The notes below the pieces were generated by a model. That model was not told where the DNA came from, ran no database searches, and worked only from the letters and a program-made list of their open reading frames with translations. The translations under genes and the position numbers were made by a program. This document shows positions 10,577-20,128 of a DNA stretch of 45,908 nt, piece after piece (within the stretch, counting starts at the first letter, position 1; the number at the start of each line of letters is the position of its first letter). The DNA is from Sediminispirochaeta sp. (GTDB lineage Bacteria; Spirochaetota; Spirochaetia; B11-G9). The DNA lies in assembly GCA_024763455.1 (NCBI GenBank), contig JANTFL010000006.1:1-45908 (forward strand), read 5' to 3'.

Positions 10577-11170
10577 ATGTTTAACTTCGATATCTGCAAA
10601 CATGAGGGTTGTAAAAGCTATTCTGCTACCGGGTACGATTACTGTCTATTGCATATAAATGAGAGTGCTGATGTAATCGAGAACTATCGGAAAACTGTAA
10701 TGAAACAGAATCTAATCCGGAACTATAACATAGAACACCTCTCCCTTGCCAATGAAGATCTGCAAAATAAATATATTATTGTTTCTAATTTTTCAAACAG
10801 TGCTTTTGTAGATATCGATTTCAGTGAATCAAAAATACTTTTTTCTCTTTTTCAGTTTTCTACTTTTAAAAACTGTAAGTTTAACCGTACAATCATTAAA
10901 TATACAAATTTTGCCGGTTCAACTTTTGAAGGGTGTGATTTTTCAGAATCTGATATAGTGAATTCGAACTTTATAGGGGTAGAAGCTGCGGATTGTAACT
11001 TTAACGACTCTAATCTGTACTATACAAACTTTACTAACGCGGCCCTCAGCAATGTAACCTTTGTTGATTGCAACTTGAAGAAAACTGATTTCTACCGAAG
11101 CAAACGGGATGTGGTCAACTTTAAATATTCCAACTATGAAGAAGCAGAGTTTGAAAGGTCCTGGGAATGA
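10577..11170 (+). CDS. pentapeptide-repeat protein with N-terminal Cys/His motif
   Basis: Repeated A(D/N)LXX-like units (CDFSESDIVNSNF, CNFNDSNLYYTNF, CNLKKTDF); N-terminal C-x4-C-x10-C-x2-H. Confidence 0.85.
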   Translation: MFNFDICKHEGCKSYSATGYDYCLLHINESADVIENYRKTVMKQNLIRNYNIEHLSLANEDLQNKYIIVSNFSNSAFVDIDFSESKILFSLFQFSTFKNCKFNRTIIKYTNFAGSTFEGCDFSESDIVNSNFIGVEAADCNFNDSNLYYTNFTNAALSNVTFVDCNLKKTDFYRSKRDVVNFKYSNYEEAEFERSWE

Positions 11171-11772
11171 GATGTTTTTATAATTTTATCCTGAATGGGT
11201 TCTCAAATACCTATATTGTCGGTCCCGATGCCTCAGGGGAAGCGATCATTGTTGATCCCGGAGAACTTAACATTAAATTATTTAAGCTGATCGAAGATAA
11301 TGACTTTTATATCAAACATATACTTATTACTCACGATGATTCACCGCATACGGAAGGGATTAGATCTCTTTTGAAAATTTACGATGCGAAAGTTTACAGC
11401 AATTCCGGTGAGATTCATGACATAAAAACAGTAAGGGTAAAAGCAGGAATGGAGTTAAATCTCTCGGGATTCAAAGTTAAGGTATTAGGTGTACCGGAAC
11501 CTCTTACTAATTCAATTCTCTTCAAGATACAGAACATTCTTTTTACCGGGGACAGCATTGGCGCCGGAAGATTAAACAAGAAGCTGACCAGCCTGGAAAG
11601 GGACAAACTTAAACTATATCTCGAAAAACATCTTTTATACATGGATAACAACACTATTATTCTTCCGGGACACGGCCCCCCTTCTACCCTTAAGGCCGAA
11701 AGGATGTTCAATCCCGACATTACAGATATTCTTGAATATCTTCCTGCTGAAGATGAAATGAACCGGCATTAA
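11167..11772 (+). CDS. MBL-fold metallo-hydrolase-like protein
   Basis: NTYIVGPDASGEAIIVDPGE, ILITHDDSPHTEGI, LFTGDSIGAGR, ILPGHGPPSTL follow the MBL/glyoxalase II-like order; start overlaps the upstream stop. Confidence 0.8.
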   Translation: MRCFYNFILNGFSNTYIVGPDASGEAIIVDPGELNIKLFKLIEDNDFYIKHILITHDDSPHTEGIRSLLKIYDAKVYSNSGEIHDIKTVRVKAGMELNLSGFKVKVLGVPEPLTNSILFKIQNILFTGDSIGAGRLNKKLTSLERDKLKLYLEKHLLYMDNNTIILPGHGPPSTLKAERMFNPDITDILEYLPAEDEMNRH

Positions 11773-12664
11773 TTTTTAGAAACGTGGTAAACCTGTCTGG
11801 TAACGGGGCATAGAACATTCTTGGGTCCTTCTCTCCCGGTAAACGTATGGTGAGCTTTGCTGCATGCAGCATAAGAGAAAAACCGGGAAAACTTTTAGAA
11901 ATCCGGCCATACACAGGATCCCCTATTATAGGATTACCGATACTCAGCATATGTACGCGAAGCTGATGTGTTCTTCCTGTTTTAGGCGAAAGCACAGCCA
12001 GACTGGCAGTTTCTGATCGTCTTACAGCTGTGTACTCTGTAAGAGCATACTTCCCTTTACTTTCTGATACAGTAAACTTCTTACGGTCTCTCTGGTCTCT
12101 CGTAATAAAACTCTCAATGGTTCCTTTGCTTTTCTTTAGGTATCCTTTTACAAATGCTACATACTTTTTCTCCGTGGTTTTCTCTCGAAACTGTTTTGCC
12201 AGAAACTCAAGCGTTCCGGGATTTTTAGCAGCGATGATAACCCCGGAGGTGTCCTTATCAAGACGGTGAACGACCCCGGGACGGACAGGTTCCCCGGGAA
12301 AGCTCCGGCTGAGATCACTCAAATAGTACATAAGCCCCTGAACAAGAGTTTTATGATAGTTACCCGGCGCCGGATGAACGACAACACCCTGAGCTTTGTT
12401 CAGTACAATAACATCTTCATTCTCAAAAAGTATTTCCAGAGGTATCTTTTCAGGATATACATCGAAGGATTCTGCTTCAGTATAGTTTATTTCAACAAAA
12501 TCTCCGGGAAAAACCTTTTTGCTCAGTTTTGCTTCCTCACCGTTGATCTTGACGGTGACATTTCTGTTCTTGATTTGACTCCGGGTAAAAAGTTCAAGGT
12601 AATCAGCAATATACTTGTCAATCCGGCACCCGCTTACATCCTCGACAACGACTTCTTCAGTCAT
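11720..12664 (-). CDS. RluA-family pseudouridine synthase with S4 domain
   Basis: VVHRLDKDTSGVIIAAK catalytic motif; TGRTHQLRVHM; N-terminal S4 domain. Confidence 0.93.
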   Translation of the reverse strand: MTEEVVVEDVSGCRIDKYIADYLELFTRSQIKNRNVTVKINGEEAKLSKKVFPGDFVEINYTEAESFDVYPEKIPLEILFENEDVIVLNKAQGVVVHPAPGNYHKTLVQGLMYYLSDLSRSFPGEPVRPGVVHRLDKDTSGVIIAAKNPGTLEFLAKQFREKTTEKKYVAFVKGYLKKSKGTIESFITRDQRDRKKFTVSESKGKYALTEYTAVRRSETASLAVLSPKTGRTHQLRVHMLSIGNPIIGDPVYGRISKSFPGFSLMLHAAKLTIRLPGEKDPRMFYAPLPDRFTTFLKINAGSFHLQQEDIQEYL

Positions 12665-13022
12665 CTGAAACTTTCCCGAGTATAAAATCCATAAGTGCAG
12701 CTGTCAACGATACACCCACGGCTGTATACACTATCTCAAGTTTTTCATTTGTGGTGAGAATTTGAGGAGTTTTGTTTCCGAGAATTGCCGGGGCGTAAGC
12801 AGGATCCCACTTATGAGCACCGTATCTGTAGAGAGAATATCCTAGTGATGAATAAAGAAAGGAAAAAGGGACGGTTCCGAAAAAAACAATCTCGAAACGC
12901 CGTAAATCCTGTGCCCACCGGGGGAACTCATCCTTCTGATAGGGTTCATAATCAATCTCCTGAGCAGGAAGGTGAACAAGAAGAACCATGGTAATGATGG
13001 CTGCTAAAATAAATTTTTTCAT
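12657..13022 (-). CDS. hypothetical membrane/secreted protein
   Basis: Signal-like N-terminus MKKFILAAIITMVLLVHLPAQ; tightly packed between yggS and the pseudouridine synthase. Confidence 0.65.
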   Translation of the reverse strand: MKKFILAAIITMVLLVHLPAQEIDYEPYQKDEFPRWAQDLRRFEIVFFGTVPFSFLYSSLGYSLYRYGAHKWDPAYAPAILGNKTPQILTTNEKLEIVYTAVGVSLTAALMDFILGKVSDD

Positions 13023-13711
13023 CGGTAATCGCGGGGGCCGAAAAGAAGCGTCCCAATCCTTACGAGAGTTGCCCCCTCCTCGATAGCGATTGGAAAATCC
13101 GAAGACATCCCCATGGAAAGCTCTTCTAGATTGATTTCGGGATATTTTTCACGTGTCAGCTCAAATAACTTTTTCAGGTAGGCAAAAGCATTTCTTACTG
13201 CATCTTCCCCTCCGCCGAGAGGTCCTATTGTCATAAGTCCCTTTATTCGAAGGTTAGGTAATTCAAGAATTTCGTCTATAGACCGGAAATATTCTTCCTC
13301 AGATCTGAATCCGCTTTTTGAATCCTCTCCTGAAGTGTTGTATTCAAGATAGATTTCAAGATTTTTTCCAAATTCTTTTGCATACCTATCCAGATACCGT
13401 GCTATCTTTATTCTGTCCACAGACTGAACACATCCGGCAATCCTTGCAGCAGCCTTTGCCTTGTTTGACTGAAGATGTCCGATAATATGCAGTTCAGCAT
13501 CATTATGGAAGCCGGTAAACTTTTCCACAGCCTCCTGCACCCTGTTCTCACCGAACAAACGGAACCCGGCATTATAAACCGCTTCAATCTCTTCAATGGA
13601 TCTGGTCTTTGAAACTGCCATTACTTTTATCTCTTCAGGTTTTTTAGCTGCTTTTTTCGCTGCATCCGCTACTTTACTGTTTATGTATCCGATGTTCTCA
13701 ATAAGTCCCAT
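13019..13711 (-). CDS. YggS-family pyridoxal phosphate homeostasis protein
   Basis: IKVMAVSKTRSIEEI (PLP Lys), FGENRVQEA, HIIGHLQSNKAK, LSMGMSSDFPIAIEEGATLVRIGTLLFG. Confidence 0.93.
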   Translation of the reverse strand: MGLIENIGYINSKVADAAKKAAKKPEEIKVMAVSKTRSIEEIEAVYNAGFRLFGENRVQEAVEKFTGFHNDAELHIIGHLQSNKAKAAARIAGCVQSVDRIKIARYLDRYAKEFGKNLEIYLEYNTSGEDSKSGFRSEEEYFRSIDEILELPNLRIKGLMTIGPLGGGEDAVRNAFAYLKKLFELTREKYPEINLEELSMGMSSDFPIAIEEGATLVRIGTLLFGPRDYR

Positions 13712-13751
13712 GAGACTAAAATACCACCTTTTCCATTGCAGCTCAAGTAAA

Positions 13752-13780
13752 TTGAAAACTTTATTCGTATGCTGTATACT
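13752..13780 (+). promoter_or_regulatory. sigma70-type promoter TTGAAA-N17-TATACT
   Basis: Hexamers at 13752-13757 and 13775-13780, spacer 17; -10 ends 7 nt before the ATG at 13788. Confidence 0.7.
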
Positions 13781-13787
13781 TGTCTAC

Positions 13788-14549
13788 ATGAAAAAGATAC
13801 TCCTTCTATTTACCGGAATTATTTTTATTAATTCTTCACTTTTCTCATTGGAAGCAGATAGTATTCTCAAAGATTTATCCGCTGAACAAATGACTGTTCT
13901 GTCCCGGGACGGAGAAATTACCCGGTATTTTTTTCAAAAAGAAGATCTAGCATATATCTTTGATTCTTCGTTTTCACAAATCATCAACAGAAGTATTGGT
14001 ACATTGGATCCTACTATTGGGGTCGAATCCCTTTTTTTGTACAAAACAGACAAAGAGTATTCTGTCCTTGAGCTATACAACATCCTTCTTTCCATCAGTA
14101 CAATGAAGGGTATTGAGTACTATTCACAGTCCAGGAAAAAAATGAGAACCCTCTTCACGGACAGTTATGTCATGAGGAGTAAAGAGGATAAGGGAAGAGT
14201 TCCGGACTTTACGGTAACCGATCCTTTAAAGGAGATCTCCTTCTATGCAGATCAGACGGATAAAACTTTCGGTGAAAACATTTATAAAACTGAGTATAAA
14301 TCAGACGGAACATCTATCTGGATACAAATGTCCAACGAAACTCCAATGAAGTATAAGTTTATAAAAATGGTAAATCCCGGTGATATATCAATCAATGTTG
14401 CGGTGAGAAAAATTGATGAAGGGCTTCTTTTTTATGGAGTGACCGGCGTTCACACCTTTAGTTTTTTGGGTCTTGAAAGAGCAAAAAAAGAATCTTTTTA
14501 CAACAGAATGAAAGCCCTCTACGGATGGTTTACCAACAGGCTGCGTTGA
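13788..14549 (+). CDS. hypothetical secreted protein
   Basis: The track ORF starts at 13596 inside antisense yggS; MKKILLLFTGIIFINSSLFS at 13788 is a signal peptide preceded by a good promoter. Confidence 0.75.
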   Translation: MKKILLLFTGIIFINSSLFSLEADSILKDLSAEQMTVLSRDGEITRYFFQKEDLAYIFDSSFSQIINRSIGTLDPTIGVESLFLYKTDKEYSVLELYNILLSISTMKGIEYYSQSRKKMRTLFTDSYVMRSKEDKGRVPDFTVTDPLKEISFYADQTDKTFGENIYKTEYKSDGTSIWIQMSNETPMKYKFIKMVNPGDISINVAVRKIDEGLLFYGVTGVHTFSFLGLERAKKESFYNRMKALYGWFTNRLR

Positions 14550-14567
14550 TACTATCTGGAATAAACT

Positions 14568-14609
14568 ATAAAAAAAACCGGTTAACTCAAACGAGTTACC
14601 GGTTTTTTA
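14568..14609. terminator. bidirectional intrinsic terminator
   Basis: AAAAAACCGGTTAACTC-aaac-GAGTTACCGGTTTTTT inverted repeat flanked by A and T tracts, between the convergent CDS and tRNA-Val. Confidence 0.85.
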
Positions 14610-14682
<73 letters not shown>

Positions 14683-14808
14683 TTAACGAGGGGTAAAGTA
14701 CCATAGACAAAAAAATGTGTCAATAGAATCCCAAAAACTTTTTTTTAAAACTTTCTGTCCCCTTTTATCTCTTCCTGCTTTGTGTTAAAATGCCCGCCGA
14801 GGTAACAG

Positions 14809-16845
14809 ATGTCTATTGAGAAAATGAGAAATATCGGGATCATGGCACACATAGATGCCGGGAAAACCACTACGACAGAACGCATCTTGTTTTACACAGG
14901 GAAGAGTCACCGTATTGGAGAAGTTGACAACGGCGAAGCTACCATGGATTGGATGGAGCAGGAACAGAACAGGGGGATAACCATTACCTCTGCAGCGACT
15001 ACCTGTTATTGGAATGATCATCAGATAAATATAATTGACACTCCCGGACATGTGGACTTTACCGCTGAGGTTGAACGAGCACTGCGTGTTCTCGATGGCG
15101 CAGTAGCAGTTTTTTGCGCAGTAGGGGGAGTTGAACCGCAATCGGAAACGGTCTGGCATCAGGCGGATCATTATAATATTCCCCGTATTGCATTTATCAA
15201 TAAGATGGACCGCCTCGGAGCAGACTTCTACACTGCAGTAAAAGAGATCAGAACCAAACTGGGAGCCAATCCTGTTCCGCTCTATCTTCCAATAGGGGCA
15301 GAGAATGATTTCGAGGGAATTATCGACCTGGTTAGGGAGAAAGAACTCCGTTTTGAACCTTCAACCAACGGGAGTACCATAACTGAATCAGAAATAAGCA
15401 GTGCAAACAGAGGCATCGCTGATGAGTGGAGAGAAAAGCTCCTTGATGATATCTCCTCTTTTTCCGAAGAAATAACCGGGCTCTTTTTAGAGGGAGAACC
15501 CATTAGTGAAACCCTTATTCTTGAGACCATACGGCGGGGAACGCTTGAGAGGGAAATTGTACCTGTTTTTGTCGGAGCTTCACTAAAAAACGTCGGTGTA
15601 CAACCCCTGCTTGACGGCATTGTTTCATTCCTCCCCTCACCGCTTGAAGCTCCTGTAACAACAGGACACAAAGTGAAAGATGATTCGGAAGTTGAGGTGG
15701 AACCATCTGAAAAAAAACAGCCTCTGGGTTTGGTATTTAAAATACAAACTGACAGAGAGGCTGGTCCTCTTTGTTTTATCCGGATGTATTCGGGTTCCAT
15801 TAAAAAAGGAACTGCTGTATTTAATATAACAAAGCACAAACGGGAAAGGGTTAACCGGCTGCTCAGAATGCATTCAAACCGTCATGAGTCAATCGACGAA
15901 GTCAATGCTGGAGATATTGCGGTTGTTGTAGGATTTAAAATGGCTCAGACCGGTGATACCATAGGGTCTGAGGGGTATCAGATTCTTCTTGAAAAAATGG
16001 AGTTCCCGGAGCCGGTAATTTCCATTGCCATAGAACCCAAGACCATATCCGATCAGGATAAACTTAAGAAGGCCCTGGAAGCTTTAAAGAGAGAAGATCC
16101 AACGTTTACCGTCAAGGAAAACGAAGAAACAGGTCAGCTTATTATATCCGGCATGGGAGAACTTCATTTGGATATTATCGTCGACCGTATATTAAAAGAA
16201 TATAAGGTTGAAGCGAATGTAGGGAAACCACAGGTAACCTACCGGGAATCCGTTACAAAGGAGATCGTTCACACCGAAAAATTCCACAAGCTCATCTCAG
16301 GAAAGGAAAACAATGCTGAGATTACCATCAAGGTTGAGCCGGCTGAAAAAGGGGCAGGAAACGAAGTCATTAACGAACTGCCGGGAGGTCTTTTACCGAG
16401 AGAATTTACCGATGCAGTAATCCGGGGGATCAACAATGCTTTTCCATCCGGGATAAACTATGGCTATCCGACAATCGATATTAAAGTAACAGTCAAGAAT
16501 GCAGTTTATGATCCCCTTACAGCCAGTGCATTTGCATTTGAAGCCGCCGCATCCCTGGGATTCGACGCTGCATGCCGGAAGGCAGATCCTGTACTCCTTC
16601 AGCCGGTAATGAATGTTGACATCCTGAGCCCGAAAGATTTTGTTGGAGAAGTAATCTCCCATATAACTACACGGGGCGGAATTATAAACAGTCTTGAAAG
16701 TAAACCGACAGTTGAACACGTTCGGGCAGAGGTGCCTCTTGCAAATATGTTTGGCTATTCAACGGCACTGAGAAGCATTACTCAGGGGAGAGGTACATTT
16801 GCCATGGAATTTGCATACTTTGCTCAAAAAGAAGGTGGGATTTAG
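14809..16845 (+). CDS. fusA: elongation factor G (EF-G2/spdEFG2-like or canonical)
   Basis: 678 aa; [37 protein letters not shown]; domain IV/V motifs. Subfamily not certain by eye. Confidence 0.93.
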   Translation: MSIEKMRNIGIMAHIDAGKTTTTERILFYTGKSHRIGEVDNGEATMDWMEQEQNRGITITSAATTCYWNDHQINIIDTPGHVDFTAEVERALRVLDGAVAVFCAVGGVEPQSETVWHQADHYNIPRIAFINKMDRLGADFYTAVKEIRTKLGANPVPLYLPIGAENDFEGIIDLVREKELRFEPSTNGSTITESEISSANRGIADEWREKLLDDISSFSEEITGLFLEGEPISETLILETIRRGTLEREIVPVFVGASLKNVGVQPLLDGIVSFLPSPLEAPVTTGHKVKDDSEVEVEPSEKKQPLGLVFKIQTDREAGPLCFIRMYSGSIKKGTAVFNITKHKRERVNRLLRMHSNRHESIDEVNAGDIAVVVGFKMAQTGDTIGSEGYQILLEKMEFPEPVISIAIEPKTISDQDKLKKALEALKREDPTFTVKENEETGQLIISGMGELHLDIIVDRILKEYKVEANVGKPQVTYRESVTKEIVHTEKFHKLISGKENNAEITIKVEPAEKGAGNEVINELPGGLLPREFTDAVIRGINNAFPSGINYGYPTIDIKVTVKNAVYDPLTASAFAFEAAASLGFDAACRKADPVLLQPVMNVDILSPKDFVGEVISHITTRGGIINSLESKPTVEHVRAEVPLANMFGYSTALRSITQGRGTFAMEFAYFAQKEGGI

Positions 16846-16864
16846 AATCATCTGTTGATTTTTG

Positions 16865-16893
16865 TTGACAACTGTATATTCTGATTTTATAGT
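16865..16893 (+). promoter_or_regulatory. sigma70-type promoter TTGACA-N17-TATAGT
   Basis: Consensus -35 at 16865-16870 and -10 at 16888-16893, spacer 17, upstream of the second EF-G gene. Confidence 0.8.
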
Positions 16894-16931
16894 AAATAAT
16901 TCTATACGAATTATTTAAGCAAGGAGGAATT

Positions 16932-19010
16932 ATGAGTTTAACCACCGCTAACATCAGAAACATTGCTCTTGTAGGACACGGCGGAACGGGTAAAACCAGC
17001 CTTTTAGAACAGATGCTCTTTAATGGGGGCGTTATTCCAAAAGCTGAGCTGCCCGACTCAGGGAAAAGTGTAAGTGATTTTACCGATGAAGAGATTGAAA
17101 GAAAGATGTCTATCCATACGACGCTTTCAAGCATGGAGTGGAAGGAAAGCAGGATTAACATCCTGGATACTCCCGGAGTCGGAGATTTTGTCGGGGAGGT
17201 AGTCGCTTCTTACCGTGCATCCGAGTCTGCTATCGTACTAATTGGAGCCAGGTCTTCTGTACAGATTGAGACAATCAAACTCTGGAGACGGCTGAACAAC
17301 AGACAAATGCCCAGAATTGTTTTTATCAATAAACTTGACGTGGAACGGGCTGATTTTGAACAAACTTTTTCAGATCTGAACGACAGGTTCGAAAAAACCT
17401 TTGTACCTGTAACAATTCCAATCGGAACAGGGAATGAATACAAGGGTATCGTTAATTTAATAGAAAACAAGGCTTATCTGGTTCATGATGAAGGGACCTC
17501 TGACAAGCCGTCTGATATACCTGCAGAAATGAATGAACAGGTTGAAAAATATCGTTTAACTTTGATTGAAACAGCAGCTGAAGGTGACGATGAGCTGCTT
17601 GAAAAATACTTTGAAGAAGGAACGCTTGATCCTGACGAAATCCGAAAAGGGCTCCAGGAGGGATTAAGAAACTACAAAATTGTTCCTGTTTTATGTGGAA
17701 GTGCCCTCAAAAACAATGGGATTGCCTCTCTTCTGAATTTTATTAATACAGCAGCCCCTTCTCCGGATCTTTATCAGGAAACAGCATTCACTGAGAATGA
17801 AGAAGAAATAAGTATACCGATGTCTGAATCCGATCCTTTTAGTAGTTTCGTATTTAAAACGAGTATTGATCAGTTTTCAGGCCGTCTCTCCTATGTAAAG
17901 GTCGTATCCGGGAAGCTCACCTCAGATACTGAATTACTGAATTCCCGGGAGATGAAAAAAGAAAAAGGATCCAAGGTTTTCCGTGCAGTGGGCAAAAAAC
18001 TCATTGAAACGAAGGAACTTATAGCTGGAGATATCGGTGTTCTTACAAAGATGGACAGCGTTAAAACTAACGATACGATCTGTGACAGCTCCAGAGTACT
18101 CCATTTCAAACAGCTGGCACTCCCACAGCCGGTTTTCTCGGTTGCAGTTTCCGCAGCCAGTAAAAAAGCAGAGGACAAACTTAACGAATTCCTTCACAAG
18201 GCAACTGAGGAAGATCTTACCTTTACCGTAAATTTCAACACTGAAACCAAAGAGAATGTAATAAGCGGTATGGGTGAACTTCATATCAATATTATCCTTA
18301 ATAAAATCAAGGATAAACAAAAGATTGAGATTGAAACAAAAATACCCAAGATTGCTTACAGGGAAACAATAACAAAATCTGCAGAAGCAGAATATGCTCA
18401 TAAAAAACAGTCCGGCGGCCATGGCCAGTACGGAAAAGTTCTTCTTCAGATCAAGCCGCTTCCCCGTGGAGAATTTTTCTCATTCGAAAATGCCATTAAG
18501 GGTGGATCAATCTCCAAAGGTTACATGCCAGGAATAGAAAAGGGAATTCTTGAAGGTATGAGTGAAGGTTTTCTTGCGGGTTATCCTATCGTGGACATAG
18601 GTGTAACCATTATAGACGGTAAGGAACACCCGGTTGACTCTTCTGAAATGGCTTTTAAACTTGCCGGTAAAGGAGCTTTAAAGGAAGCACTGAAGAAAGC
18701 AAATACTGTTCTGCTTGAACCGATCATGAATCTTAAAGTTTATATCGAAGAACAGTATCTTGGTGACATTCTTTCCGACCTTAGTTCAAAGAGGGGCCGG
18801 GTACTTGGGCAAGAAAGCCTTGGCGGCGGAATAATGGAGGTTGATGCAACTGTACCACAGGCTGAAATGCTCAGGTATGCGATAGATTTAAAATCCATAA
18901 CTTCTGGAACAGGTTCATTTGATATGGAATTTGATCATTATGAAACAATTTCCGGAAAGATTGCAGATGCAGTTATAGCAGCTTCAAAAATTGACAAGGA
19001 ATCAGAGTAA
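16932..19010 (+). CDS. elongation factor G-like protein (divergent paralogue)
   Basis: 692 aa; GHGGTGKTSLLEQML P-loop, DTPGVGDF, NKLD; RBS AAGGAGG before the ATG. Confidence 0.93.
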   Translation: MSLTTANIRNIALVGHGGTGKTSLLEQMLFNGGVIPKAELPDSGKSVSDFTDEEIERKMSIHTTLSSMEWKESRINILDTPGVGDFVGEVVASYRASESAIVLIGARSSVQIETIKLWRRLNNRQMPRIVFINKLDVERADFEQTFSDLNDRFEKTFVPVTIPIGTGNEYKGIVNLIENKAYLVHDEGTSDKPSDIPAEMNEQVEKYRLTLIETAAEGDDELLEKYFEEGTLDPDEIRKGLQEGLRNYKIVPVLCGSALKNNGIASLLNFINTAAPSPDLYQETAFTENEEEISIPMSESDPFSSFVFKTSIDQFSGRLSYVKVVSGKLTSDTELLNSREMKKEKGSKVFRAVGKKLIETKELIAGDIGVLTKMDSVKTNDTICDSSRVLHFKQLALPQPVFSVAVSAASKKAEDKLNEFLHKATEEDLTFTVNFNTETKENVISGMGELHINIILNKIKDKQKIEIETKIPKIAYRETITKSAEAEYAHKKQSGGHGQYGKVLLQIKPLPRGEFFSFENAIKGGSISKGYMPGIEKGILEGMSEGFLAGYPIVDIGVTIIDGKEHPVDSSEMAFKLAGKGALKEALKKANTVLLEPIMNLKVYIEEQYLGDILSDLSSKRGRVLGQESLGGGIMEVDATVPQAEMLRYAIDLKSITSGTGSFDMEFDHYETISGKIADAVIAASKIDKESE

Positions 19011-19018
19011 ATTATTTT

Positions 19019-19060
19019 GCTCCCCTCCCTCCCGGGTTTTTAGGGAGGGAGGAGCTTTTC
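19019..19060 (+). terminator. intrinsic terminator
   Basis: GCTCCCCTCCCTCCC-gggttttta-GGGAGGGAGGAGC followed by TTTTCCCC. Confidence 0.85.
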
Positions 19061-19093
19061 CCCTCTCTATTATAAACTTTTCAGTATTATTTC

Positions 19094-19122
19094 TTGCAGA
19101 ATTCGGTCAGACGGCCTATACT
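19094..19122 (+). promoter_or_regulatory. sigma70-type promoter TTGCAG-N17-TATACT
   Basis: Hexamers at 19094-19099 and 19117-19122, spacer 17, upstream of the phnD-like gene. Confidence 0.72.
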
Positions 19123-19151
19123 GAATGTATTCTAATAACAAGGAGAACTAA

Positions 19152-20063
19152 ATGAAAGTAAAAAGATTATTGATTTTTACCTTCCTGCTTCTGGTTGTAC
19201 TATCTACAAGCGGACTTTTTGCGAATGGGACAAAGGAAGCACCTCTCGGCAGTGAAGAAAACCCAATCGTATGGGCTTTTGTTCCTTCAGGGGAGATGGA
19301 ACGGGTAACATCCGGTGCCCAGGAAGTTGCAGACCTTCTGCATGATGCAACCGGCTATTACTTTAAAACCACAGTTGCCACTGAATATGCTGGAGTAATT
19401 GAGGCATTAAAGAGTAATCCCCCTTCCGCACAGATGGCATCACTGGCAACCTTCGCTTATGTAATGGCTGCTGATCAGGGCGTAGCGGAAGCTGCTCTGG
19501 TTTCTGTCAGATATGGAAGTCCGACATACAACGGACAAATTATAGTTAGGAAAGATTCAGGAATTACAAAGATTACGGATCTCATGGGGAAAACGTTTGC
19601 ACGGCCTGACCCTCTTTCTACAAGCGGATGGATTATTCCCATGCTGACAATGAAAGCCGCAGGTATAAGTACTGATACAGATCTTAAAAGAGTTATAGAT
19701 GCAGGAAGCCATGATGCAGTTGTAACAGCAGTATTCAACGGAGATGCAGATGCCGGTGCCTGTTATGTTGATGCCCGGACCAGTGTTGAAAAGAATATAC
19801 CCACAATAATGGATGATACTGTTGTTATCGCAGTTACCGAAAATATCCCGAATGATGGTGTACAGTTCCATCCTTCCGTTCCTCAGGAAATGAGAGATAA
19901 GATAGTAGATGCACTTCTGAAGATCGCAGATACTGACGCCGGTAAAAAAGCTTTAAAAACAGCTTATTCATGGAATGGCCTGGTTAAGCATGACGATTCG
20001 TTCTACGATCCCTTCAGGCAGGTACTACAGGCTTCAGGCATGAAGATTGAAGATTTAAACTAG
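19152..20063 (+). CDS. phnD: phosphate/phosphonate-type ABC transporter substrate-binding protein
   Basis: Signal peptide; ADLLHDATGYYFKTTVATEYAGVIEALKS, DPLSTSGWIIPMLTM; adjacent to phnC- and phnE-like genes. Confidence 0.85.
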   Translation: MKVKRLLIFTFLLLVVLSTSGLFANGTKEAPLGSEENPIVWAFVPSGEMERVTSGAQEVADLLHDATGYYFKTTVATEYAGVIEALKSNPPSAQMASLATFAYVMAADQGVAEAALVSVRYGSPTYNGQIIVRKDSGITKITDLMGKTFARPDPLSTSGWIIPMLTMKAAGISTDTDLKRVIDAGSHDAVVTAVFNGDADAGACYVDARTSVEKNIPTIMDDTVVIAVTENIPNDGVQFHPSVPQEMRDKIVDALLKIADTDAGKKALKTAYSWNGLVKHDDSFYDPFRQVLQASGMKIEDLN

Positions 20064-20086
20064 GGTTCTAAATTCAGTATTACATT

Positions 20087-20116
20087 GAGAGGGTCCTGGT
20101 ACCCTCTCATTTTTTT
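20087..20116 (+). terminator. intergenic terminator/attenuator between phnD and phnC
   Basis: GAGAGGGT-cctggt-ACCCTCTC hairpin followed by ATTTTTTT, 12 nt before the phnC start. Confidence 0.75.
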
Positions 20117-20128
20117 AAGAGGTCGTAT

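Noticed and set aside
15282-15839. 185 aa minus-strand ORF
   Set aside because: Antisense to EF-G; low-complexity Ser-rich translation, no supporting signal.
17934-18422. 162 aa minus-strand ORF, Cys/Phe-rich
   Set aside because: Antisense to the EF-G-like gene; shadow ORF.
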